Assembly (NCBI GenBank): GCA_948567375.1
Contig: OX419755.1
Location: 62,383,945-62,447,944 of the forward strand
Length of the DNA stretch: 64,000 nucleotides
Source of the DNA: Lunularia cruciata
Lineage: Eukaryota > Streptophyta > Marchantiopsida > Lunulariales > Lunulariaceae
Direction: 5' to 3'
The position numbers were made by a program, and so were the translations under genes. Positions 35,287 through 45,510 of the stretch are shown here, piece after piece. Below the pieces are notes generated by a model. It had not been told where the DNA came from. It saw nothing but the letters and a program-made list of their open reading frames with translations, and did not search any database. The stretch's first letter is position 1. Each line of letters begins with the position of its first letter.

Positions 35287-36248
35287 ATGCTCTCATTATT
35301 ATTCACCTAAGGAGTGAACTAGCTATATCTCAAGTACATCAAGGACAGAGGACTCAACATCAAACATACCATATGCTATCTTCTCAAACAACTATCACAT
35401 ACCACTATAGTAGCAACTACAAGAGAAGAGCCATATTACATGCACCATAAGCCTACACATACAATTGCCAAGCTTGGGTCCATCATACCATCAATTTTTA
35501 AGAAGTAGCATGGTGCATAATTGTGCATAATATGATCCTTCCAAACAACACCATCATGTCCTTCTAACATGAGGAATTTGGAAGGCAAAACCTCATGCAC
35601 TCTCAAGAAAGTGCAACATGTAGTCACATTAAGAGTCATTGGTGTAGTCTATTGTAGATATACATAATTATTTGGGTGAAACTAATGGATTGGAAGAGTC
35701 TATAACCTCCTTCTCAAATTGTGGTATAACATATAGTATCCCTATGTTGAGCAATTGCTATGTTCTCAAAGATCATTGGCATCACTCTTTGAAAGATCTC
35801 TACACGTTGAGAACATATGCTCACCCATACATCCAAATCATAAAATTCCAAAACTACAATAGCATCACAAAGAATGGTTGTAGGTAAATTTGGATCTTGT
35901 CCAAAAAGCAAGAAGAAAGGAGAGAAGGATGCTAAGGAGGTTTATCTATTGAATTGATAACCCATAGCCAACTAAGGCAAGTGGAGATCCTAATATCCCT
36001 AGTGGCTTCTCTACAAACTAAACTTATGCAATCCTCTCTTTTCTATCAAAACAACTCTCTTTGCTAAACCATATGCATTATGGTAATCCCAAGATGTGGT
36101 ACGGTGGTCAATCAACCTTATCACATAAGACCTAAAACTCTCCCAAAAACTATATATATTGATCAATCGATAATTCAATTGGTGCACCAAAATGACTAAG
36201 AACCAAATCCTAGAACAAGTAAGATGACCCTTCACTAGATTTGTCATA
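34608..36248 (-). mobile_element. Gypsy copy B: integrase end, PHD relic and 3' LTR, 5'-truncated
   Basis: On the minus strand it reads integrase (LIDHRTTS, then AYGLAKRVVLIEKRGLHKF, around 36150-36010), a GPY-like C-terminus (TLNVTTCCTFLRVHEVLPSK, LEGHDGVVWKDH, 35639-35436), a PHD relic (CDSC at about 35375) and an LTR from 35286 to about 34608. It matches copy A, 36249-44431, over the same domains (for example KVLPSRVLVLEGYDGVVWKD). Upstream pol is missing: the copy ends abruptly at about 36248, where copy A begins in the opposite orientation. Confidence 0.8.
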
Positions 36249-36499
36249 CAAAGCTATTTGTGATGTTAGCGCTTGGAGGTGTTGACACTTGGTGGAGTAC
36301 TTGTAGAGGTTACAATTGTAAGTTGCAGTTTTTGGTTACTTTGTCACGATAGAGTTCTTTGGGGATTCTAGAGGAGATGACATTCCAGTATACAATGGGT
36401 TTACCCGGAGTGGTGCTTGATATCAACTTGTATCTCAGTTCCATGTGAGAAAGGAGATTGACTCTAAGTTGGAGTTTGACACAATAGCTAACCTACTTG

Positions 36500-37900
36500 A
36501 GAGTGCACTTGTTATGTCCACATCGTTGTTGTAGGACATGTACAAGATTTATGAGGCCTCCAAAGGTCCCAAGCATTACTCTTGTACAATGGGTACCATT
36601 GAGTTGGATGACTTTATCCAGGAGTTCAATAGTTGGTGTGATCTGCAACATATGTGGAACTCAATTTTGTTCACATCTTTCATGGCATGGAAGAGCTTGT
36701 TTTAGCATTTAGAGGGTCCGCCAATGGACAGCTACCATGAGTATAGGAGAGCTCACTTGGAGGAGATTGAGCTATGGAGACAATATTGGTCTCCAAACTA
36801 TGTCTCCATTACTTTAGACTCAATTTCTAGGGGTAGATCGACTATACATATGAGTTCTAGCTTGAGTAGCGTTGGTGGAACTAGTGGAGGTGTACTAGTT
36901 GGAGATAATGCTACTACAAGTGGAGGTTCTGCTACTATGGGTGGTGTAGTACTAGGGTTTAACCCTATGGTGGAGTTCTTCTAATAATTGGGGTAGAACT
37001 ACCAAGGAGTATAGATTGACAAGTTGAAGAGCTTGCAGGAGTTCCAATGGAAGGCTAGAGAAAGCCTACGCAAGGCATACACTTGTGTGAGGTGACTGAT
37101 AAGTTTCACTCAGGGAGTTACTAAGGCCCAAGCAGTCCAGTTTTGGCATATTGGAGAAGGAGTTGAGACGTAGAGTTTGTGATGCAACGTTGTTATAGGC
37201 TACTTCACCCACATTGGTAGTAGTCGTTGGTTTGGCTGAGTGTATTGAGTTCAATATGGTGGAGGAGAGAGTGGTGACATCTAGATTTGATAGGGAGACC
37301 TCATCCACAATTATGACTTCTTCTAGAGTGCAACAAAGTGCACCACGTCCAATTGGTTTTTGAGGATAGGGTGGATAGCCCAAATCCTATGGAGTGAGTG
37401 GAGGGCCTAGTGGAGCTAGACCCTTACCTTCACTTTTGAATCAACAACAACCAATGAGTGGTGGTGTTTCTTGTTGGACTTGTGGTGTACCTCACCATAG
37501 GAGAGAGTGTACTCAAGGCAACAGACTTGATACCTCTAGTGCATCACAGTCAGCAAAGAGGCAATGTGAGCATTGTCATAGATATGGTCACTTTAGTGAT
37601 CAATGCTTTGACCTACACCTAGAGTAACAAAGTGGTAGGGTTGTAGTACTTTCCCTTAGTTCTGATACAACCATAGCTACTTGCATTGAGCAATTGGAGC
37701 AAAGATTGGCTAGCATGGTCATTGCTCAAAGGAGATCAGATTCGGGTGCTGAGGCTTCCACTTCATATGTTGGTGATAGAGATGCTTTGGACTTCATGTG
37801 CGGAGCAGCACATGTGGATGCATCTACAACAATGACTAGGAGTGCAATACGTGCTCTAGAGCCTAGACAAGCATAAGTGGAGTTGGACCCACAGAGAGGA
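36500..37900 (+). pseudogene. Gypsy A gag with two zinc knuckles
   Basis: Gag-type text: YKIYEASKGPKHYSC, then GTIELDDFIQEFNSWC, then DSYHEYRRAHLEEIELWRQY. A Gly/Ser-rich linker follows (36850-36980). The knuckles are CWTCGVPHHRREC (37469 on) and CEHCHRYGHFSDQC (37567 on), the second a canonical CX2CX4HX4C. The role in the family is RNA packaging. Stops separate the blocks at several points. Confidence 0.7.
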
Positions 37901-38429
37901 GAGGTTGGAAAATAGGTTAGTCTTCCTCAATCTTTCATGCTCTTGGAGGCCCTATAGACGTCATTCATGCCTCCTAGACATCCTATTGTAGGTGTGGTAG
38001 TTGGTGATAGGGTACATGATAGATAACATACTAGTGAGCCACGTGCTACTATACAAACTAAGTCTAGCATGATGTTGGGGACGGCTCAGTTGATGATGTG
38101 TTATCATTATTATTAGTCATTAACATGTGTACATTGAGAGTTGACCCAACCCTAGTATTTTGGTTGGCTGTCGCGCTTTGTGAGAGTAGGGATTATGTGG
38201 TCCCTACTACTAGAGTAGAGGTGGTCGATAGTGGAGCTGACTTGGTTGAGGAGCATGGGATCCGCTCAACGACCAATGGTTTATGGTAGGAAATGATGAC
38301 TAGATTGGAGGAATTACCAACTAGACCGGACTTTGAGCAAGCATAGTTTACACATGGTGTTGTCCTATTGGATAACCAGATGGGGATTTTTCATTTGGTG
38401 TGACCTTTAGAGAAGGCCTATACACCATA

Positions 38430-38800
38430 GAGGGTCTTACTTGACTTTGGTGTGCAACCCCTTATGTTGGGGAAGGCTACCGTTGTTGGTCTAGGGTTAC
38501 AAAAGACCAATGTGGAGAGGTGTCCATTTCAGATCTAGATATCTTGAGGTGGTGGTTTGACACAATACATCACATGTGGGGAGTTTTTTTTCCAAGTTCA
38601 ACCTGGTCATCTGATTGATAGCTTGGGTGGTGAGAGCTCAAGCTATTGAGACAATAGCTGAGTCATATGATGTGCTAGTTGGGGGAGCAATGTTATACTC
38701 CATGGGTTTTAGTATTGACTATTGGGAGGAGACAACCTCCTATAGACTAGGTTAGCAATCTGGTGAGGGATGAGTATGTCACCTACCAATATGCTTCAAT
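38430..38800 (+). pseudogene. Gypsy A aspartic protease
   Basis: VLLDFGVQPLMLGKATVVGL at 38434 on aligns with the retropepsin active-site segment. The expected Asp-Ser-Gly triplet reads Asp-Phe-Gly, and a later block ESYDVLVGGAMLYSMGF (38660 on) matches the second half of the fold. It would process the polyprotein, but the active-site change and stops make it inactive. Confidence 0.6.
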
Positions 38801-39059
38801 AGTAATAGTCTTGTCTCACTATAGTCCAGGACCATGGCAGCTTCAGTTTCAGCTTTCAATGGTTTTGTTACTTGGCCTAGTGAGTTATTGAAGTGGAATG
38901 CCCATGCAAAGGATACTCCAATACTAGAAGAGATCACTTGGATTTGGAGAACAAGTGGGATTATTCCATCTACCTTGGATGTTCCTTTGTGGAGTTCAAA
39001 GGAGGCATTACAACAACATGCAGATCAATAGGTGCAGTAGGCTTGGAGTGGAGCCTTTG

Positions 39060-40100
39060 TACCACCAGGAGACCAATGTGAGGATGAGCCTCCAGAGTCA
39101 ATTACCTTGACACCTCAGGATACCACACTCATTGCATGGCAATATCTAGTAGAGGGGGTTTGTGTATTGGAGTTGTTTGGTGTGATTAGCATTGGACCAG
39201 CTACGGTATTATAAGCAGGTATACAAGTACAATGTACTTGTATGTGGAGAGAGATGAGACAGCTAGGCAAGTCTCTCTCCATCATGTGGCACACTTGGAC
39301 TATTGCTATCTTGAGTTATTACCAATGATAACAATTAGGGGTTACCAAAAAGCCCTACCAACAAACATTTCCTTACTGGGGGCACATGATCTAGAGAAAC
39401 ATAGACTTGTTCATTTGGTGATTTTGGGATGGCCATGTTAGGGACATACACATGTTGGCCGAGGTTTGTGTCTTCAAGTTCCTCATTTTGGTGTGTTTTG
39501 GGAGAAGTAACGGATACTACAACATCTCCAGGTTCATCAATTTGTTTCTCTAGCTTACATTTTGGAGAACGTTCCTTTGATGGGTGATTCTCTCACCAGA
39601 GTGGTGGCAAGTACACATTAGATCCATTCTTGGATGAGACCTAATCTATTGTTGGATGCAGCTAGAGTGGGATCATGGGCTCATCATCTTTGTCTTTGGT
39701 GGATAAACCTCTTACCTAGTGAAGTTCTATAGCACGCTTAGGATAGGATTCAATGACTAGACCACATCATTGTTGATGACATCTTTGATGTTGAGTGTCA
39801 GTCTCAAATGGTGGTAGTGATTGATAGGTCACCTATGGCAGTGGTGAACTAAGTTGGACAACCTAAAGACGCTTTTTCCTCACTTATGAGTTTCCCAAGC
39901 TCTCATGATTTTTGAGAAGGAGGTCTTGGATTAGTTTGGGACTCACAATTATAGCAGTTGGTGGAGCCTAGTGCTGATGAGAGAGAGCGGGTGATGGGTT
40001 TTTGCACCGGTATTACCGTTGTTCCAACATTGTTAGGTGCATCCAAGCATCAAGTGTTAGGTCAAGATATGGACTTGAACTATTTGCTTGGATTGTGAGC
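39060..40100 (+). pseudogene. C5 cytosine DNA methyltransferase domain inside Gypsy pol
   Basis: Motif I-like VCVLELFGVISIG (39158 on) binds S-adenosylmethionine in active enzymes. After one frameshift, a single frame from 39232 to 40098 reads YVERDETARQVSLHHVAHL, then motif IV LVILGWPC (39418-39438, catalytic Cys) followed by a stop and GHT, then motif VI AYILENVP (ENV at 39565-39573). A motif VIII region (ARVGSWAHHLCLWW, about 39664) has its Arg residues replaced. Near the end are RSPMAVVN and a terminal block ADERERVMGF (39973-40002) resembling the conserved C-terminal motifs. Stops inside are TAG, TAA or TGA at positions that look like former Gln, Trp or Arg. Family knowledge: C5 methyltransferases transfer a methyl group to cytosine, and some retrotransposons of dinoflagellates and streptophyte algae are known to carry them. 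This copy is dead. Confidence 0.72.
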
Positions 40101-40234
40101 CTTGGCTTGGTAGAGAAGCATAGGATGCACTTGATAGGCATCACCGCTTGAACTGTTTGACTTGGATTGTGAGCCTTGGCTTGGTAGAGCAGCATAGGAT
40201 GCACTTGATAGGCATCACCACTTGGACATTTGTG
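40087..40234 (+). repeat. Tandem duplication, period 74 bp, in Gypsy A
   Basis: CTTGGATTGTGAGCCTTGGC at 40087 recurs at 40161. The 74-base units differ at a few positions. It marks the end of the methyltransferase region and breaks the frame. Confidence 0.85.
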
Positions 40235-40749
40235 AGCCTTGTGCCTATCAAGATGATTCAAGCATATGTTGGCGGTGATGGACCGAGTGGACATGGTATT
40301 TTTGGGATACAACCAATAGCTACTAGGGAGAGTGGTCTACTTGGAGTCCATCCAGGTGAGCATGGTCTACTTGGATTACACCCTTGGTCTACTTGGGATG
40401 CAGTTAGAGGACGTATGGAGCTTGCAGCCAGATCAAAGGGGGTTTTCACACTAAAGTTGAGACCTCTAGTGCTTGGGAGCATGACACTATTGCTCCCAAG
40501 GGTCTAGTATAGCAGCCAATCAATATATCTTCCACTCCTATGACAATTATAGAGGATACTTGGGAGCCAGATCTTGGACCCAAGCTTATAAGAGAGGAAA
40601 GACTTAGAGTTTGGAGGTTCTTGAGGAGCTACACTAGTTGTTTTGCCTTTAGTATGAAGGATTTGGGTGCTCTAAAAGGATCTAGTATTTGGATTGAGCT
40701 GACTAACTATACAACTATTTTTTGAAGTCCTTATTGATATAGTGATATG

Positions 40750-41450
40750 TAGAGGACATTGATTTAGAGTCAGATTAGAGACCTTTTTGAGGTTGGTTTG
40801 GTGGAGATCTCACATGGAGAGTATAGATCAACAATAGTGATGCCATCCAAGAAGGATATGCATGGCAACTAAATAGAAGGCAAATATGTGGAAAAACCAT
40901 CCTATCAACTAACAGACTAGGGCTGGTTGGTATGCCATGCCTACACCAAAGGAGATCTTTTCTACAATTAGGCATGCAAAGGTCTTCAATAATTTGGATC
41001 TTCAAGCAGGATATCATCAGTTGCCGATTGGGGAGGAGTATAAGTCCAAGACAACATTTTGGGTTATTGATCCTCATGGAAAAGATGTGTTATATTAGTG
41101 GAATTTCTTACCATTTTGGCTAAAGAATGCTCTTGTTGAGTTCCTGAGGGTCATGGATAGGATCCTAGCTAGATTGGGCTTTGCTCAATGCTATATTGAT
41201 GACATTTTGGTCTATAGCACTATTGTGGAGGAGTATGAGAGACAATTGTTGGAGGTGTTTAAGAGATTGAGATCTCATGGACTCAAATTACATCTTGGGA
41301 AGTGTAGGTTCTTCCATGAGCAGGTTGAGTATTTGGGTCACACTATCTACCTTGGAGGACTTGGTGTTCAACAGACCAAGGTGGAGGCTATTGCATGTAT
41401 TCCTCGGCCTACAGATGTGAGCAAAGTGCAACATTCCTTGGGTTGGTGAA
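40750..41450 (+). pseudogene. Gypsy A reverse transcriptase
   Basis: It reads IRDLFEVGLVEISHGEYRST, then DLQAGYHQLPIGEEYKSK (about 40995) and, in the same frame after one stop, the catalytic box YIDDILVYS (41193 on), then LKLHLGKCRFFHEQVEYLGH. The YxDD catalytic residues are intact, but a frameshift near 40870-40980 and a stop near 41098 break the protein. Confidence 0.85.
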
Positions 41451-41559
41451 CTTTTATTGCTTATATGTTAGAGCATTTAGTGCCATTGTTTATATGTTAG
41501 AGGGTTTAGTGTCATTGCTAAAGGCTTGACAAAGTTGACCAAGCTTACACAAGAGTGGT

Positions 41560-43200
41560 GTTGGAGTAGGAGCATGAGAGAGCTTTTGTAGAGCTCAAAG
41601 AGAGGTTGACATCTGTTCCTATTTTGAGGAGACCAATCAAAGGATAAACATTTCAGGTTCACACTGATTGGATTATGTTGGGGCTTGAAGCAGTGCTCAC
41701 CCAACATGATGATTAGGGGAAGGAGTTTGTGGTGGCCTATGCTAGTTGCTCCAACAATTCAGTGGAGGCAAAGTAAAGTTCATATGAGAGAGAGTGCTTG
41801 GTAGCAGTTTCGGCAATAGCACATTTTTTATGTTACCTATTTGGTGACCCCTTGACTCTCATCATTGATCGTCAGCCATTGAAGTGGTTGATAAATTCTG
41901 ACAAGCTTTCAAGGAAGCTTGCACAATGGGCTTTGAATTTTTCAAGAGTATGATTTCACGGTTATTCACCAACCTATAGTGGTGAACTAGCAAGATAAGA
42001 TCGGAGCACATTTGCATGGTAAGACAAATGAGGAGATGGTGCCAAGTTGGCATGCATCTGCCTTTCTTTGTATATTTTTTGAAACTTTGGTTGTATCTCT
42101 CGTAGCACATACAAGAGGAGTTATTGAGGTCATAGATCCAAAGAGTGGAGATAGTGGTATAGCTAAGCAAGACATTCATGATGATGTCTTAGTGATGGAT
42201 CTTTGCACTAGTGTTGTGAGTGGCACAATTGGGGCCAAGGAGAAAGAACGTGTCCTTATGTGACACCTTTTGCATATAAAAGAGGATGGTAGAGTGAGAG
42301 TAGTTCCACTTCCATCTCAAAGACTATAGTTGGTCCGTCATGCTCATGAGGAGCTAGAACATTTTGGAGTAAAGCGTACATATAGCTTACTCTAGAGTCA
42401 TTATTAGTGGCACAATATGTAGATAGATGTATAACAATTTGTTGCCCAATGTGTGGTTTTTGACCAAGTTAGAGCATCATTTAATGCTCCTACGCCACAA
42501 TTACACCCATTACCTATCATGGGATTGGGTTACCGTTGGAGTTTGGACTTTGTTGGACCTTTATTGTTGACCGTGAGACATCATTAGTATGTTTTGGTAT
42601 GGTGAAGCACTTCTCCAAGTGGATTGAGTTGGTGGTACTTCTTGACAAGTCCAATGAAGGGATGGCTTACCCATTCCTTGATTGGATTCTCAATCATTTT
42701 GGTGCACCAATTGAGGTTTTGACTGATCAAGGTACATAGTTCTTGGAGAAGTTTCAGGTCTTGTGTGACAAGGCTTTGATTGATCATCGTACTACCTCCC
42801 AAGATCACCTTGAGGCAGATGGCTTAGCAGAGAGAGTGGTTGAGACAATGAAGAGAGGATTGCTAAAGTATGGTTTATAGAGAGGCCACTTGCAAGATTT
42901 CTAGTTACCTTCACTTGCAAGATTTCTAGTTACCTTGGTTGACCATGTGCTATAAGTTCAGCCGGAAATCCTCCTTAGCATCCTTCTCTCCTTACTTTCT
43001 ACTCTATGGACAAGATCCAGATTTACATGTAGCCATTTGTTGAGATGCTATTATAGTGTTGGACTTGGATGATCTAGATGTATGGATGAGCGCATGTTCT
43101 CAACGTGCATAGATCTTTCAAAGAGTGAAGCCAATGGCCTTTGAGAATTTGGCAATTGCTTAGCATAGAGATACCTTATGCTATGCTACTATTTGAGGAA
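41560..43200 (+). pseudogene. Gypsy A RNase H and integrase
   Basis: RNase H text ECLVAVSAIAHFLCYLFGDP and LIIDRQPLKWLINSDKLSRK lies around 41790-41920. Integrase text follows: a catalytic-core segment around WSLDF (about 42540), FSKWIELVVLLDKSNEG, FGAPIEVLTDQGT (42700-42739) and ADGLAERVVETMKRGLLKY. The D,D-35-E layout is recognisable. Several stops and at least three frame changes occur, and a 24-bp tandem duplication sits at about 42888-42935. Confidence 0.75.
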
Positions 43201-43214
43201 GAGATTATAGACCC

Positions 43215-43602
43215 TTGATCCGTCAATTTCATCCAAAGGACTATGTATATTTACAACAAACAACACAGATAACACTTAATGTTTCAATAGGCCGCACTAT
43301 CTTGAGAGTGCGCAAGGTTTTGCCATCTAGAGTCCTTGTTTTGGAAGGATATGATGGTGTTGTTTGGAAGGATCATGTGCGCAATTGTGTGCCATGCCAC
43401 CTCTCAAACATTGATTCTACTATGGACCCAAGCTTGGAACTCGTACATGCAGACTTGAGGTGTATGTTATGAGGCTCTTTTGGTGGAGTTGTTACTATGT
43501 TAGTGTGTGATAGTTGTTCAAGAGGATGGCATATGGCATGTATAACTCCTCCCCTCACGGGAGTTCCTCATGGCCAATGGTTATGTCCTAGATGTCCTTG
43601 AT
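43215..43602 (+). pseudogene. Gypsy A integrase C-terminus with PHD finger
   Basis: A GPY-like segment (GRTILRVRKVLPSRVLVLEG) is followed by VWKDHVRNCVPCHLSNI and then a PHD-type zinc finger. The first ligand is CML-stop at about 43462-43473 (the stop stands where the second Cys should be), then [21 protein letters not shown] and WLCPRC ending in TGA at 43600-43602. Spacing is C-X2-(C)-X11-C-X2-C-X4-H-X2-C-X15-C-X2-C. PHD fingers read histone H3 tails; in an integrase one would plausibly guide insertion, as chromodomains do in chromoviruses (inference). Confidence 0.75.
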
Positions 43603-43771
43603 CTATAGCTAGTTTATGCTTTTTATGGTATAGATTGCAAACATGTGACTAAGGATGGGGCTTGATAGCACCAAGCCTCTTGATCTTTTTCCCACCATAG
43701 GGTATACCATATACTTGGAGAAAATGGCTCTCTTGAGTTAGAGGGACCTAATTGCCAGCTAGGAGGGCGAT

Positions 43772-44431
43772 TGTGATACTTTAGAGTCCATGTATGAATT
43801 ATGTGTGAGTTGTGCTTTTATAGTGTGTGATGTTGACAATGATGTATGTTGTGTAGCGATGTATATATGCACGATAATTGTCATACCATTTGTAGCTTTG
43901 CATCTTGATTACTTGGACACTTGAGTAGTACCGAGAGTAGTTAGAGGTATTTTGGCACTTACTCGTAGATTACTTGCTGTCAGATTTTGTGTTTTGGATA
44001 TTGACTACATGGTAGGGCCCACCGTCACCTTGCACTGTTTGCAGCGTTGGGTGTGCCATGAGCGGGACTGTTGGTGTGAGACCTAGGTTAAAATCAGGAG
44101 TATGTCTTGGGAGTGTAGCTCCAAAGAGCTCACTTCTCTATTGTTGAGCCTTTGAGTTCCTGGCTAGAGTGGATAGAAAGTTGGTGAGCATCACTTGGAG
44201 TCTCTTAGCTAGAGTGGGTGTGGCTTGACTGTAATCAATATCCAATTGTTGGTAAACCATTGAGTGACAAATCAATTATTGATCTGATTGAGTGTGATTT
44301 GAGTTGTGTAACCAAACTAATTATTGTGGCACTTTAGAATCCATGTATTACTTATGTGTGAGTTGTGCTTCTATAGTGTATGATGTTGTCAACATAGTGT
44401 ATGTTGTGTAACAATGTATATACGCACAACA
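43772..44431 (+). repeat. 3' LTR of Gypsy copy A
   Basis: It starts TGTGATACTTTAG right after a purine tract and ends about ...CGCACAACA. The first about 110 bases recur at 44335 as TGTGGCACTTTAG..., so the LTR carries a direct repeat at both of its ends. Copy B has the same arrangement. The length is about 660 bp. Confidence 0.65.
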
Positions 44432-45184
44432 AATGCCCAAATCATCAATTTTGTAAAATTTAGCCTAATGAAATCTTTCAAAAGAATGGCCAATTTGACT
44501 TTTGCCAACTCTAATGACCTTCCAAATCCTTTGTAAGAAAAATCAATCACTCCAATTTGATAGATGGAGATTTCTACATCCCTAATTTGGAAGAATGTGT
44601 ACCTCAATTTGGCCTCTCGACCAAATATATAACCATCGATCTTTCATTTGACTTTCTTGTACTCAATTTGAATCCCCAATCCATAAAATCAAATGCACAA
44701 ATCCTTAATTTTGGAAAAAATTTCAACTCTATTGTACTTGGTACATAAACTATTAAATCTCTAGCAAAAAGAAGATAGTGCTTCTACACAAAATCAATCA
44801 AACTACCCAAGAAACTATCAAATCTCCAACAAAAAATTGATAGTGCATCCACATACGATCACTCACTTTGTCAACAAACCAAAAAAAATCAAGCAACATG
44901 TGATCTAAAGTACCATCAATCACACCATGCTTGATACTACAAATGCATATAGTTCATGTTATTGATTTCCACACTCACTTCTTCTATGTGATCACTCAAA
45001 CTATCCAAAAAACTATCAAATCTCTCGCAAAAAGTTGATAGCACTTCCATGCATGATCGCTCAAATTGTCAACAAACTCAGAAAATCAAGAAGCAATTGA
45101 TCAAAACTACCATAGATCACAACATGCTTAGAGATACTGCTTATGTCTATAATTCATTTACCCAATTTTTCACTTAGTTCATTT

Positions 45185-45510
45185 ATGTAATTAGATCTCA
45201 ACACCCAATATTCTTTGCCAATAAGCACTGATTATATTTTTAAACCATACCTACTTTAGCTAAGAGAATCCAAGTTACACTTGCCAATCTTTGTCTACCA
45301 TAAATAACTGCTTGAATGCTCAATATAGAAGAAGTAAGCTTTCTAGAGCTACAATTTTTAGTATACTCCTTGGAGTAGCTTAAAACTCCAAGCCAAACAT
45401 GACACTTAAAAGTGTGATTTGTAGTTGTAATAGTGTAATCCAAAAACCTTATATCATATTTGGTCACCACCAGTAGTCATTGAGTAATTGATGATATAAC
45501 TAGAACCGCA
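45185..45510 (-). repeat. Fragment of the Gypsy A/B LTR family, minus orientation
   Basis: It matches the plus-strand reading of copy B at 34735-35130: TTAGATCTCAACACCCAATA against TTAGATCTCAACACTCAATA, and GAGTAATTGATGATATAACTA in both. No internal element sequence adjoins it. Confidence 0.7.

Larger units (their letters stand above)
36249..44431 (+). mobile_element. Gypsy copy A: Ty3/Gypsy element with DNA methyltransferase and PHD finger
   Basis: Order on the plus strand: gag (from about 36500), double CCHC knuckle (37460-37610), protease (about 38430-38760), cytosine methyltransferase-like domain (about 39060-40100), reverse transcriptase (40750-41450), RNase H (41560-41960), integrase (42330-43200), GPY-like region (43215-43400), PHD finger (about 43455-43600), a purine tract AGGAGGGCGA (43761-43770) and the 3' LTR (43772-about 44431). 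The 5' LTR and early leader are absent. The reading frame is interrupted by dozens of stops and several frameshifts, so nothing is translatable. The protease-reverse transcriptase-RNase H-integrase order is that of Ty3/Gypsy. Confidence 0.85.

Noticed and set aside
38217..38250. Second possible protease motif VVDSGAD in Gypsy A
   Set aside because: It has a Asp-Ser-Gly-Ala string, but the surrounding sequence does not continue as a retropepsin fold, while the LLDFG...VLVGGAMLY blocks further on do.
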